Positions 7,737-17,022 are shown, counted from the first letter of the stretch. The stretch: 64,000 nt of DNA from Streptomyces pyxinae (GCF_024756275.1 NZ_JANUGQ010000024.1:1-64000), one strand, 5' to 3'. Made by a program: numbers and translations. Notes: generated from the sequence alone by a model not told the origin.

Positions 7737-9848
7737 CTAGACCTCCCGCGCGTCCGGGGGTGCCGTTGGCGGACGGAGCACGGCCATCAGGGCCGCGAGG
7801 CGGGGCGAGGCGGCCAGTTCCTCCAGGGTGACGGGGCGGCCGGTCGCGTCCGCGACGGGGAGCCGCCAGTTCGGGTACTGGTCCCAGGTGCCGGGGAGGT
7901 TCTGCGGGCGGCGGTCGCCCACGGCGTCGGGCAGCCAGACGCCGACCATCCGGGCGGGGGTGCGGCAGAGGAAGCGGTAGACGGCCCGGATCTCCTCCTC
8001 CTCGTCGCGGGCGTCCCCGGCCGCCCGGTCGCCGTCCCCGAGCAGGCCCAGGCTGTGCAGGCAGGCCAGCCAGCCGGCCACGTCGGCGTCGTCGGCGGCC
8101 CGTTCGACGTCCAGCGGCCGGGTGAGCAGGCCCAGCCGGTGGCGGAGGTCCACATGCTCGCCGGAGAGTCGGGCGGCGGTGGAGGGGAGGTCGTGGGTGG
8201 TGGCGGTGGCCACGCAGTCGGCGCGCCACTCCTCGGGCGGCAGCGGGTCCCCGGTGCCGGCGTAGTCGCGCTCGAACCAGAGCACCGAGGTGCCGAGGAC
8301 GCCGCGCCGCTGGAGGGTCTCCCGTACGCCGGGCTCGACCGTGCCGAGGTCCTCGCCGATCACCGCGGCGCCCGCCCGGTGGGCCTCCAGGGCGAGGACG
8401 GCGAGCATGGCGTCGGCGTCGTAGTGGACGTACGTCCCCTGGGTCGGCGTCTCGCCCCCGGGCACCCACCAGAGCCGGAAGAGGCCCATGACATGGTCGA
8501 TCCGGAGGGCGCCGGCGTGCCGGAAGAGGGCGCGCAGCAGTTCCCGGAAGGGGGCGTAGCCGGAGGCGGCGAGGGCGTCGGGGCGCCAGGGCGGCAGGCC
8601 CCAGTCCTGGCCCCGGGCGTTGAAGGCGTCGGGCGGGGCGCCCACCGAGATGCCGGCGGCGAAGGTCCCGGCACCGGCCCAGGCGTCGGCGCCGTCCGGG
8701 TGCACCCCGACCGCCAGGTCGTGGACGATGCCGACGGCCATGCCCGCCCGCCGGGCCTCCGCGGCGGTCGCGGCGAGCTGCTCGTCGGCGAGCCAGGCGA
8801 GCCGGCGGTGGAACTCCACCCGGCCGGCCAGCTCCTCCCGGGCGCGGGCCGTCCCGGCGGAGCGGGGGTCGCGCAGGGCGTCGGGCCACTCGCGCCGGTC
8901 GGTGCCGTACCGCTCGGCCAGCGCGCACCAGGTGGCGTGGTCGGTGAGGGCCTGGCCCTGGCCGGCCACGAACTCCTCGTAGGCGGCCAGCCGGGCGGGG
9001 GCGAGCGGCACCCGGTGGAGGAGTTCGAGGGCGTCCCGCTTGAGCACCCAGACGGCGTCCCGGTCGATCAGCTCGCCCTTGCGCAGCACCCCCTCGCGCA
9101 GCTCGGCGGCCCGGCCCAGCAGGGCGTCCAGGGCGGCCCGTTCCTCGGCCGTCAGGTAGCCGGGGGCGTACGCGTACTCCGGTACGTCCTCGATCCGCAC
9201 GTGCACCGCGTCGGGGAAGCGCCGGGAGGAGGGGCGGTAGGGGGAGGGGTCGGTCGGGGTGCCGGGCACGGCCGCGTGCAGGGGGTTGACCTGGAGGAAG
9301 TCGGCGCCCAGCCGCCGCCCGGCCCAGCCCGCCAGTTCGCGCAGGTCACCGAGGTCGCCCATGCCCCAGGAGCGGCTGGAGAGCAGCGAGTACAGCTGGA
9401 CCAGCAGCCCGTGGCCGCGTCCCTCGGGGACCGGCACACGGGCGGGCGCGACGATCAGGGCGGAGGCGCCGGTACGGCCCTCCCGGGTGGTGGCCTCCAG
9501 CCGGTGCACCCCGGGCGGCAGCCGCTCCCAGCGGGGCGTGCCGGTGATCTCGTCGCCCCGTTCGGTGATCACCCGCACCTCGGTGCCGGGCGGCAGGCCC
9601 GCCAGCGGGCCCGGCAGGACCGGCGGGGCGTCCAGCCAGAGCACCAGGGCGGGCGGCAGCAGCCGCTCCCGGGCGGCGGTCTCGGCGGCGTCCAGGGACC
9701 TGCGCACCGCGTCCGGGGTGGCGGCGTCCACGTCCAGGGCGGCCAGCACCCGGATCACCGTGGCGTCGGGCACGGTGACCGTACGGTCCTCGGTGGGCGC
9801 GTAGGCGGTGGCGACGCCGTGCAGGGCGGCGAGCCGGGCAAGGGTCAA
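7737..9848 (-). CDS. malQ: 4-alpha-glucanotransferase (amylomaltase, GH77)
   Basis: A 703-residue GH77 enzyme that transfers alpha-1,4-glucan segments in maltodextrin or glycogen metabolism in the cytoplasm. Family motifs are clear: the donor-site region NPLHAAVPGTPTDPSPYRPS, the nucleophile region LRIDHVMGLFRLWWVP, the acid/base region VIGEDLGTVEPGV and the late ATTHDLPS motif. The start is TTG 9848: GGAG lies 7 nt before it, and the stop of the preceding small gene ends one nucleotide before it, which suggests coupled translation. Actinomycete MalQ carries an extra N-terminal domain of about 130 residues, also present here. Confidence 0.92.
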   Translation of the reverse strand: MTLARLAALHGVATAYAPTEDRTVTVPDATVIRVLAALDVDAATPDAVRRSLDAAETAARERLLPPALVLWLDAPPVLPGPLAGLPPGTEVRVITERGDEITGTPRWERLPPGVHRLEATTREGRTGASALIVAPARVPVPEGRGHGLLVQLYSLLSSRSWGMGDLGDLRELAGWAGRRLGADFLQVNPLHAAVPGTPTDPSPYRPSSRRFPDAVHVRIEDVPEYAYAPGYLTAEERAALDALLGRAAELREGVLRKGELIDRDAVWVLKRDALELLHRVPLAPARLAAYEEFVAGQGQALTDHATWCALAERYGTDRREWPDALRDPRSAGTARAREELAGRVEFHRRLAWLADEQLAATAAEARRAGMAVGIVHDLAVGVHPDGADAWAGAGTFAAGISVGAPPDAFNARGQDWGLPPWRPDALAASGYAPFRELLRALFRHAGALRIDHVMGLFRLWWVPGGETPTQGTYVHYDADAMLAVLALEAHRAGAAVIGEDLGTVEPGVRETLQRRGVLGTSVLWFERDYAGTGDPLPPEEWRADCVATATTHDLPSTAARLSGEHVDLRHRLGLLTRPLDVERAADDADVAGWLACLHSLGLLGDGDRAAGDARDEEEEIRAVYRFLCRTPARMVGVWLPDAVGDRRPQNLPGTWDQYPNWRLPVADATGRPVTLEELAASPRLAALMAVLRPPTAPPDAREV

Positions 9849-9849
9849 T

Positions 9850-10203
9850 TCAGGCTCCAGGTGACTCCGGTCCGCCCGCCGTGCCGTGCGCGGTCGGCTC
9901 GCTGGTCAGGGGGGTGAAGTGGGTGAGCGCGGGTTCGCTGGTGAGCGGGGCGGCGTCGGCGAGCGGCGGTTCGCTGGTCAGCGGGGCCGTGTCGGTGAAC
10001 GCCGGTTCGCCGGTGACGGGGGCGGGCAGCAGGTCGGCGAGCGAGGGCTCACCGGCCGGTTCGCCGGCTCCGGGGGTGGCCGGGGCGGAGGAGACGTACC
10101 GGGCGGAGACCGGGGAGGGGGCCGGCGCGGGGGCGGGGATGCCCGGGACGCCGGGGACCTGTTTGGAGAGGGCGGACATCAGCAGCTGGGCGGAGGCGGG
10201 CAC
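9850..10203 (-). CDS. Small Pro/Ala-rich protein with TSEP repeats
   Basis: A 117-residue protein that I do not recognise. After a short amphipathic N-terminus (SAQLLMSALSKQV) it is Pro/Ala/Thr-rich, with three or four imperfect repeats of the form APLTSEPPLAD. It has no signal peptide or membrane segment. It starts at GTG 10203 with AAGGGAG upstream, and its TGA is one nucleotide before the malQ TTG start. That tight coupling is the main reason to accept it as real. Confidence 0.65.
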   Translation of the reverse strand: MPASAQLLMSALSKQVPGVPGIPAPAPAPSPVSARYVSSAPATPGAGEPAGEPSLADLLPAPVTGEPAFTDTAPLTSEPPLADAAPLTSEPALTHFTPLTSEPTAHGTAGGPESPGA

Positions 10204-10825
10204 GGGGGCTCCCTTGTGGGGGGACGGACGGACACGACAGCCCTACCCAGCGGGCGGCGCCGCATCCGTCCTCCGTGGCGCCCGTCACACCATGTCCATG
10301 AGCCCGCCGGCCCGGCGACACCGGGTCGTACGGGGCTGTTCCCGGAGCCCGGTGGCCGGGCGGCCCCAGGTGGGCGCGGGACCGGGCGGGGCGGGACCGC
10401 CCGGGCGGCCGGCCCGCCTCCGTACGGGCCCCGCGCCCGCCCCGGCCGGAGCGCACACCGGGACCACACAAGCGGAATTCGACATTCCGAGGGCTCTCGG
10501 CAGGCAAATCCGACACAACGACCATGCGCGTTGACACCTTCGGTGCGGGGTGGTGGGCTCGAAGCCCATCGGGCGGAACCCCTCGCTCAGGGCTCCCGGC
10601 CGGATCTCCCGGTCGGGGCTCGCGATCGGGGCTCGTGATCGGGTGCTTCCGGCCGGGGCCTCCGGCGGGGGACGGATCGGGCCACGGACAGGTCGGGTAC
10701 GGACAGGTCGGTACGGACGGGCCGGCCGGTGGGACGTGGCAGCCGCGAGGCCCCCGGGCCCGCCGGTCGCGGAACAAGCTACTCGCGGAACAAGCGAAGA
10801 CGAGGGAAGACGAGGGGAGACGCGC
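10204..10825. other. Intergenic region upstream of the GH84-like gene
   Basis: There is no convincing gene in these 622 nt. Around 10473-10500 two small inverted repeats are adjacent: CGGAAT-N5-ATTCCG (10473-10489) and CCGAG-GGCT-CTCGG (10487-10500). A TTGACA hexamer is at 10531 without a good -10. Repeats of CGGGGCTCG occur at about 10610-10640. GAGGGGAG at about 10812 is the ribosome site of the next gene. Confidence 0.5.
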
Positions 10826-13800
10826 GTGGGGTCGGAGCGCGGAAAGCGAACCGCCACCGCGGTGGCGGTCGCGGTCTTCGGCGGCCTGCTGAGCGGAGCC
10901 GGCGCCACCGCCGCCCCCGGCGAGCCCGCCGGTTCGGGTACGGCACCGGCCGAGGGCGCCGCCGCTCCCCCGCCCGCGACCGCGCCGCCCGCCGCGACGC
11001 CGCTCGGCGGTGTGCCCTCTCCCCGCACCGCCCCGGCCGCCGCGTCCCCCGCCGTGCCGGCCCCCGGCCCGTCCGCCGCCCTGCCGGCCACCCGGGGCGG
11101 GCTGCCCGCCGTCTTCCCGCGCCCCCAGTCCTACCGGCCGGCCGGCTCGGCGGTGGCGCTGCACGGAACGGTCCGGCTGGTGGTGGACCCGGACGCCGAC
11201 CCGTACGCGGTGGCCGCCCTGGAGGAGACCCTGCGCGGCGCCGGGGTACGGGCCGAGCGGGCGGCGGCGCCGGGCGAGGGGACCGGACCGGTGATCCTGG
11301 CCGGCGGGACGGCCGCCCGGGACGCGCTGCGCGGGCTGCGGGCGGCCGAGCCCGGCGACCTGCCGGCCGGCGGCTACCGGATCGCCACCGGGCGGTACGC
11401 GAACCGGCCGGTGGTCGCGCTGGACGGGGTGGGCGCGGACGGCCTCTTCCACGCGGTGCAGACCCTGCGCCGGCTGATCGCGGACCGCTCGGTCCCGGGC
11501 GTGCGGGTGCGCGACTGGCCGACCACCGCCGTGCGCGGGGTGACCGAGGGCTTCTACGGCCGTCCCTGGAGCCACCAGGAACGGCTGGCGCAGCTGGACT
11601 TCCTGGGCGCCACCAAGCAGAACCGCTATCTGTACGCCCCCGGGGACGACCCGTACCGGCAGGCGCGGTGGCGGGACGCGTACCCGGCGACGCAGCGCAC
11701 CGAGTTCCGGGAGCTGGCCGCCCGGGCCCGGGCCAACCATGTGACCCTGGCCTGGTCGGTGGCGCCCGCCCAGTCGATGTGCCTCGCCTCGGACGACGAC
11801 GTACGGGCGCTGAAGCGCAAGGTGGACGCCATGTACGCGCTGGGCGTCCGGGCCTTCCAGCTCCAGTTCCAGGACGCCTCCTACGACGAGTGGCACTGCT
11901 CCCGGGACGCCGACACCTTCGGCTCGGGCCCGGAGGCGGCGGCCCGCGCGCACGCCCGGGTCGCCGATGAGCTGGCCCGGCACCTGGCCGCGCGGCACCC
12001 GGACGCCGGGCCGCTCTCGCTGATGCCGACCGAGTACTACCAGGACGGCACCACCGCGTACCGCACCGCGCTCGCCGGCGCCCTGGACGACGCGGTGCAG
12101 GTGGCGTGGACCGGCGTCGGGGTGGTGCCGCGCACCATCACCGGACGGGAACTGGCCGGGGCCCGGGACGCGCTGGGCGGCCATCCGCTGATGACCATGG
12201 ACAACTACCCGGTCAACGACTACGAGCAGAGCCGCCTCTTCCTCGGCGCCTACACCGGCCGGGAGCCCGCCGTGGCGGCCGGGTCGGTGGCGCTGCTGGC
12301 CAACGCCATGGAGCAGGCCACCGCCTCCCGGGTGCCGCTGTTCACCGCCGCCGACTACGCCTGGAACCCCCAGGGCTACCGGGCCGGGGAGTCCTGGCAG
12401 GCGGCGCTCACCGAGCTGGCGGGCGGCGACCCGGCGGCCCGTGCGGCGCTGCACGCCCTGGCCGGCAACGACTCCTCGTCGATCCTGGACCCGGGCGCCG
12501 AGTCGGCGTATCTGCGTCCGCTGCTCGACGCCTTCTGGCGCACCCGCTCGGCGGGCCCCGGCGGAGCCCCGGCCCGGGACCGGGCGGCGCACGAGCTGCG
12601 GGCCGCCTTCACGGTGATGCGCGAGGCGCCCGAACGGCTGGCCGGGACGGCGGGCGGGCACCTGGACGACGAGGTGCGGCCCTGGCTGGACCAGCTCTCC
12701 CGGTACGGCCGGGCCGGGGAACTGGCGGTCGATCTGCTGCAGGCCCAGTCCCGGAACGACGGCCCGGCCGCCTGGGGCGCCGCGCTGGAGCTGGAGCCAC
12801 TGCGCACCGCCCTGGCCGCCGCGCCGGTGAAGGTCGGCACCGGGGTGCTCGACCCGTTCCTGGCCCGGACCGCCAGGGCGGCGGCCGAGTGGACCGGCGC
12901 CGCGCGGGAGCGGGCCGGGACCGTGGAGCGGGACCGGGGCTCGTACACCCTCCGCTTCGGCCGGCCGCGCGCGCTGGAGGCGGTGACGGCGATGACCGTG
13001 CCCGGCCCGGGGACGGGCGGCGGCGCCGTGGAGGCGTATCTGCCGGGCCGGGGGTGGCGGACCCTGGGACCGCTGGCGGCGAGCGGCTGGACCCAGCCCG
13101 CCGTCCGGGGGCTGCGCGCCGAGGCGCTGCGGGTGACCTGGACCGGTGGTGACCCGGCGGCGGTACGGGCGCTGGTGCCCTGGTTCGCCGACGAGCCGGC
13201 CGCCACGGTGGCGCCGGCCCACGAGGAGGTGGAGGCGGTGATCGGCGGGCCCCCGGTCCGGGCCGACCTGACCGTCACCGCCCGGCGGGCCGGCGGGGTG
13301 CGGGGCCCGGTCACCGTGCAGGCCCCGCCCGGGCTGCGGATCACGGCGCCCAGGGGGGAGGTGACGGTGGAGCGCGGCCCGGCGGTGGCCGTCCCCGTCT
13401 CCGTGACCGTCCCGGCCGGCACCCCGGCGGGCGAGTACCTGGTCACGGTCGGATACGCGGGTGAGCGCCGGACGGTCACCGTCCGCGCCTACCCGCCGGC
13501 CGGCGGCCCGGACCTGGCCCGTACCGGAACGGCCACCTCGTCCGGCGACGAGACCGACGCCTTCCCGGCCCGCGCCGCGCTCGACGGCGACCCGGCGACC
13601 CGCTGGTCCTCCCCCGCCGAGGACGACGCCTGGTGGCAGGTGGAGCTCCCGGCCCCGGTCCGGCTCGGCCAGGTGGTGCTGCGCTGGCAGGACGCGTACG
13701 CCGCGAAGTACCGGGTCCAGGTCTCCGCCGACGGCCGCACCTGGCGCACCGCCGCCGCCGTCCGCGACGGCGGGGGCGGCCGGGAGGCCCTCCGGATGGA

Positions 13801-13933
13801 CGCCCCCGGCACCCGCTTCGTCCGCGTCCAGGGCGACGCCCGCGCCACCCGCTTCGGCTACTCCCTCCACGCGGTCGAGCTGTACGCCGTCACCCCGCCC
13901 CGGACGAGCCCCGCGAGCCCCCCGGCCGGGTGA
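10826..13933 (+). CDS. Secreted GH84-like beta-N-acetylglucosaminidase-domain protein with CBM32
   Basis: A 1035-residue exported multidomain protein. An N-terminal signal sequence (TATAVAVAVFGGLLSGAGATA) and a Pro/Ala linker come first. A GH20b-like alpha/beta domain follows, then a GH84-type catalytic barrel beginning near VRGVTEGFYGRPWSHQERL. A NEW3-like beta domain (about residues 805-890) and a terminal F5/8 type C (CBM32) domain with DGDPATRWSSP complete it. Characterised GH84 enzymes carry an Asp-Asp pair; here the aligned text is LQFQDASYDEW, giving Gln349-Asp350, so hydrolase activity is not certain. I start at GTG 10826 behind GAGGGGAG. The likely targets are extracellular GlcNAc-containing glycans or glycoproteins. 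Confidence 0.85.
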   Translation: MGSERGKRTATAVAVAVFGGLLSGAGATAAPGEPAGSGTAPAEGAAAPPPATAPPAATPLGGVPSPRTAPAAASPAVPAPGPSAALPATRGGLPAVFPRPQSYRPAGSAVALHGTVRLVVDPDADPYAVAALEETLRGAGVRAERAAAPGEGTGPVILAGGTAARDALRGLRAAEPGDLPAGGYRIATGRYANRPVVALDGVGADGLFHAVQTLRRLIADRSVPGVRVRDWPTTAVRGVTEGFYGRPWSHQERLAQLDFLGATKQNRYLYAPGDDPYRQARWRDAYPATQRTEFRELAARARANHVTLAWSVAPAQSMCLASDDDVRALKRKVDAMYALGVRAFQLQFQDASYDEWHCSRDADTFGSGPEAAARAHARVADELARHLAARHPDAGPLSLMPTEYYQDGTTAYRTALAGALDDAVQVAWTGVGVVPRTITGRELAGARDALGGHPLMTMDNYPVNDYEQSRLFLGAYTGREPAVAAGSVALLANAMEQATASRVPLFTAADYAWNPQGYRAGESWQAALTELAGGDPAARAALHALAGNDSSSILDPGAESAYLRPLLDAFWRTRSAGPGGAPARDRAAHELRAAFTVMREAPERLAGTAGGHLDDEVRPWLDQLSRYGRAGELAVDLLQAQSRNDGPAAWGAALELEPLRTALAAAPVKVGTGVLDPFLARTARAAAEWTGAARERAGTVERDRGSYTLRFGRPRALEAVTAMTVPGPGTGGGAVEAYLPGRGWRTLGPLAASGWTQPAVRGLRAEALRVTWTGGDPAAVRALVPWFADEPAATVAPAHEEVEAVIGGPPVRADLTVTARRAGGVRGPVTVQAPPGLRITAPRGEVTVERGPAVAVPVSVTVPAGTPAGEYLVTVGYAGERRTVTVRAYPPAGGPDLARTGTATSSGDETDAFPARAALDGDPATRWSSPAEDDAWWQVELPAPVRLGQVVLRWQDAYAAKYRVQVSADGRTWRTAAAVRDGGGGREALRMDAPGTRFVRVQGDARATRFGYSLHAVELYAVTPPRTSPASPPAG

Positions 13934-13948
13934 GCCGGCGCCGTCACC

Positions 13949-14503
13949 TCACAGCGGCGCCCCCGAGGTGAGGCGGGCTCCCTGGAAGCGGGCCAGCGCG
14001 TCGTCGGCGCCGTAGGGCTGGAGATAGGGGAGCCAGCGCGGGTCGCGGTGGCCGGTGCCGATGATCCGCCAGGCGAGCCCGGACGGCGGGGCCGGTTGCT
14101 GGTGCAGCCGCCAGCCCAGCTCCCGGAGGTGGCGGTCGGCCTTGACGTGGTTGCAGCGGCGGCAGGCGGCGACCACGTTGTCCCAGGCGTGTCTGCCGCC
14201 CCGGCTGCGCGGGATGACGTGATCGACACTGGTGGCGACGGCGCCGCAGTACATACAGCGCCCGCCGTCCCGGGCGAAGAGGGCCTTGCGGGTCAGTGGA
14301 ACGGGCCCCCGGTAGGGGACCCGTACGAAGCGTTTCAGCCGTACGACGCTGGGCGCGGCCACGGCCCGGGTCGCGCTGTGCATGAAGGCGCCGGACTCCT
14401 CAAGGCAGATCGCCTTGTTCTCCAGCACGAGGACGAGCGCGCGGCGGAGCGGTACGACGCCGAGGGGCTCGTACGACGCGTTGAGGACAAGGACATGCGG
14501 CAC
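13949..14503 (-). CDS. HNH endonuclease family protein
   Basis: A 184-residue protein with an HNH nuclease core in its middle. The zinc-binding pair CMYCG is followed by SVDHVIPRSRGG, then DNVVAACRRCNHVKADR, giving the CxxC...DH...N...CxxC...K pattern. The N-terminal half (VLVLNASYEPLGVVPLRRA) is the conserved region found in stand-alone actinobacterial HNH proteins of unknown role. GTG 14503 has GGGAGG just upstream. It converges with the GH84-like gene with only 15 nt between the stops. There is no methylase or toxin partner nearby. Confidence 0.87.
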   Translation of the reverse strand: MPHVLVLNASYEPLGVVPLRRALVLVLENKAICLEESGAFMHSATRAVAAPSVVRLKRFVRVPYRGPVPLTRKALFARDGGRCMYCGAVATSVDHVIPRSRGGRHAWDNVVAACRRCNHVKADRHLRELGWRLHQQPAPPSGLAWRIIGTGHRDPRWLPYLQPYGADDALARFQGARLTSGAPL

Positions 14504-14767
14504 GTATGCCTCCCATTACGCCGGCGGCGCGTGGCTCGCGCCGGGACGATCGCTCTCAGTCTCCCCTCAGCCGTGGCCGAAGCGCCACCACGTACCGGTA
14601 ACACCGGTAACGGCCACGGAGTGTTTTCGACCACAGCGCGGCCGGAAACCGAGCCCACCTGGGTGGTCCCCCGCTGAGACATCGCTCTCACTCGAACAGG
14701 GCAACGAAACGGGGTCGCTGCCCCGTTAGTGTGGTTGATCCGCTCGTGTCGCCTGGAGGTCCCCGCC

Positions 14768-15850
14768 GTGCCCTGGTCCGCCCTATTGGCCGCCGATCCC
14801 TCGCCGCCCCCGCAGGTCTCGTTCGACGAGGCCGCCAAGCAGGCCAACGAGGCGGCCGGCTGGGTCGAGGAGAACTGGACCACCTGGGTCAACACCGGGC
14901 TGCGGATCATTCTGATCCTGGTGATCGCGCTGGTGCTGCGGATGCTGATACGCCGCGCCCTCACCAAGCTGATCGAGCGGATGAACCGCAGCGCGCAGGC
15001 GGTCCAGGGGACGGCGCTGGGCGGGCTGCTGGTCAACGCGGAGCGCCGCCGCCAGCGCTCGGAGGCGATCGGCTCGGTGCTGCGCTCGGTGGCGTCGTTC
15101 CTGATCCTGGGCACCGCGGCGCTGATGATCCTGGGCGCCTTCAAGATCGATCTGGCGCCGCTGCTGGCCTCGGCCGGTGTGGCGGGCGTCGCCATCGGTT
15201 TCGGCGCCCGGAACCTGGTCACCGACTTCCTCTCCGGGGTCTTCATGATCCTGGAGGACCAGTACGGCGTCGGCGACTCGATCGACGCGGGGGTGGCGTC
15301 CGGCGAGGTGATCGAGGTCGGGCTGCGGGTGACCAAGCTGCGCGGCGACAACGGTGAGATCTGGTACGTGCGCAACGGCGAGATCAAGCGGATCGGCAAC
15401 CTCAGCCAGGGCTGGTCCACGGCGGCGGTGGACGTCACGGTCCGTCCCACCGAGGACCTGGACCGGGTGCGGACGCTGATCACCGGAGCGGGCGAGTCGC
15501 TGGCCAAGGAGGAGCCCTGGAACGAGCGGCTCTGGGGCCCGGTGGAGATCCTGGGTCTCAGCGAGGTGCTGCTGGACTCGATGACCGTACGGGTCTCCGC
15601 CAAGACCATGCCGGGCAAGTCGCTGGGCGTGGAGCGGGAGTTGCGCTGGCGGATCAAGCGGGCGCTGGACGCGGCGGGCGTCCGGATCGTCGGCGGCCTT
15701 CCGGCGGCGGTGGAGGAGCCGGCCGCCGACCCGACGGCGGGCATGGCGCCGCCCTCGGTGTTCGCCAACGCCTCCTCCCCGCAGTCGACGGCGGCCACCC
15801 CGATAGCGCCGCCGGTCCCGCCCGCCGCCGGGCAGAGCCTGCACAAGTGA
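14768..15850 (+). CDS. Small-conductance mechanosensitive channel (MscS family)
   Basis: A 360-residue MscS-type channel that opens on membrane tension to release solutes in osmotic downshock. It has an N-terminal membrane helix (GLRIILILVIALVLRMLI), a second (SVASFLILGTAALMILGAF), and the pore-lining helix with the typical Gly/Ala pattern (LLASAGVAGVAIGFGARNLV) followed by DFLSGVFMILEDQYGVGD. The cytoplasmic vestibule domain follows, and the C-terminus is Pro/Ala-rich. I use GTG 14768 because GGAGG lies 8 nt before it; a GTG at 14729 is in frame but lacks a site. Confidence 0.9.
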   Translation: MPWSALLAADPSPPPQVSFDEAAKQANEAAGWVEENWTTWVNTGLRIILILVIALVLRMLIRRALTKLIERMNRSAQAVQGTALGGLLVNAERRRQRSEAIGSVLRSVASFLILGTAALMILGAFKIDLAPLLASAGVAGVAIGFGARNLVTDFLSGVFMILEDQYGVGDSIDAGVASGEVIEVGLRVTKLRGDNGEIWYVRNGEIKRIGNLSQGWSTAAVDVTVRPTEDLDRVRTLITGAGESLAKEEPWNERLWGPVEILGLSEVLLDSMTVRVSAKTMPGKSLGVERELRWRIKRALDAAGVRIVGGLPAAVEEPAADPTAGMAPPSVFANASSPQSTAATPIAPPVPPAAGQSLHK

Positions 15851-15881
15851 CGGTCTGAACCTCCGCCGTTCCGGCATCTCT

Positions 15882-15962
15882 GTTCTTTCCGCCGTCTCTG
15901 TCGCTTCTGCCGTTTCCGTCGTCTCTGTCGTCTCCGTCGTCTCTGTCGTGACCGCCGTTTCC
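15882..15962. repeat. Imperfect 9-nt tandem repeat
   Basis: About nine units related to GTCGTCTCT / GCCGTTTCC lie between the MscS gene and its terminator hairpin. All reading frames stay open across it, but no gene is supported. Confidence 0.7.
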
Positions 15963-15974
15963 GCCGGCCGTCCT

Positions 15975-16011
15975 GGGTGGGCGGGCCCCTGAAGCAGGGG
16001 TCCGCCCACCC
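15975..16011. terminator. Strong hairpin terminator after the MscS gene
   Basis: Two 17-bp arms (GGGTGGGCGGGCCCCTG at 15975-15991) pair with one G-T wobble around a 3-nt loop AAG. It lies 124 nt after the MscS stop and about 100 nt before the next gene. Confidence 0.8.
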
Positions 16012-16108
16012 ATGCGTTCTACAGGGTTATGGGTTTGACGGTCAGATATGGAGATCGTTTGAATGCTTGCCGAGCAAGCGCTCACTTCATCTGACCGAAG
16101 GACCTTCC

Positions 16109-16960
16109 TTGCGCGCACATTCCGTCCGCACCCTCGCCGTCGCCGTGGTGGCCGCCGCGGTTCCCACGGTTCTCTTCGGCCTGCCGGCCGTCGCCGCGGA
16201 CGCCCCGGCCCGTCCGGCCACCGCAGCCGTCGCCACCACCGAGCCGGGGCAGAGCGCCGAGGAGGACCGGGCGACGATCCAGCGCATCCTCGACAACCCG
16301 TACGAGGGCCGGGGCGTCCGGGAAGCCGCCCAGAAGGCGCTCGACGGCACCCCCGAGGGCATGCGCCGGTTCCTGGAGACGGAGCTGCGCTGGGAGCGGC
16401 ACAAGGACAACGAGGTCCGGGTCTCCCAGCTCATCGCCTCGGGCGGCGTCGCGATGAAGCGGGACGGCAAGAAGGCGCTGAAGGGCTCCGAGCGGGATCT
16501 GGTCCTGTTCCTCCAGTCCGGCCAGTACCAGGCCCGCGCCGAGGACGAGCGGGTGCGGGCGCTCCAGGTCATGGACATCGGAGGCCGCGGGGTCAGGAAG
16601 GCTGCCGTGAAGGCCCTGGAGGGCACCCCCGAGGACGTCTCCCACTTCCTGGAGTTCGGGCAGCACCAAGCCCGGAACGAGGACAACCGGGTGCGCGTCG
16701 CGCAGATCCTCTCGGTGGGCGGCCCGGCGGTCAAGGCGGCGGCCAACAAGGCGCTGAGCGGCACCCCCGACGACGTCCAGCGCTTCCTGGACATCGGCCA
16801 CCACGTGGCGTTCGAGCAGGACAAGAAGGCCGCCGCCAAGCCCCCGGCCAAGCCGGCCCCCAAGCCCGGCGCCAAGCCCGCGCCGAAGCCGGCCCCGAAG
16901 AAGCCCGCGCCCAAGAAGCCGGCGGCCAAGCCCGCCGCGAAGCCCGCGCCGAAGAAGTGA
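16109..16960 (+). CDS. Secreted ALF-repeat protein with Lys/Pro-rich tail
   Basis: A 283-residue exported protein. An N-terminal signal peptide (RTLAVAVVAAAVPTVLFGLPAVAADA) is followed by four imperfect repeats of about 40-50 residues, each ending in text such as ALDGTPEGMRRFLETE or ALSGTPDDVQRFLDIG. This is the ALF short repeat found in Streptomyces secreted proteins. The last ~40 residues are almost only Lys, Pro and Ala (KPAPKPGAKPAPKPAPKK), a strongly basic tail that could bind cell-wall polyanions. Function is unknown. The start is TTG 16109 with AAGGA six nt upstream; no ATG or GTG fits before the signal peptide. Confidence 0.82.
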   Translation: MRAHSVRTLAVAVVAAAVPTVLFGLPAVAADAPARPATAAVATTEPGQSAEEDRATIQRILDNPYEGRGVREAAQKALDGTPEGMRRFLETELRWERHKDNEVRVSQLIASGGVAMKRDGKKALKGSERDLVLFLQSGQYQARAEDERVRALQVMDIGGRGVRKAAVKALEGTPEDVSHFLEFGQHQARNEDNRVRVAQILSVGGPAVKAAANKALSGTPDDVQRFLDIGHHVAFEQDKKAAAKPPAKPAPKPGAKPAPKPAPKKPAPKKPAAKPAAKPAPKK

Positions 16961-17022
16961 CGCGGGGAGTCACGGGCAGAACCCCCAGGAAGACCCGGGC
17001 ACGCGCCCGGTGAACCCCGCAC

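Noticed and set aside
10520..10590. A possible tRNA or conserved peptide on the minus strand (reads PMGFEPTTP, with GGGCTTCGAGCCC resembling a T arm)
   Set aside because: The T-loop geometry is wrong (no G53-C61 pair) and no acceptor or anticodon arm can be folded.
10049..13870. A 1273-codon open frame on the minus strand opposite the GH84-like gene
   Set aside because: It is an antisense frame kept open by GC bias, with no domain. The plus-strand gene has a signal peptide, ribosome site and family motifs.
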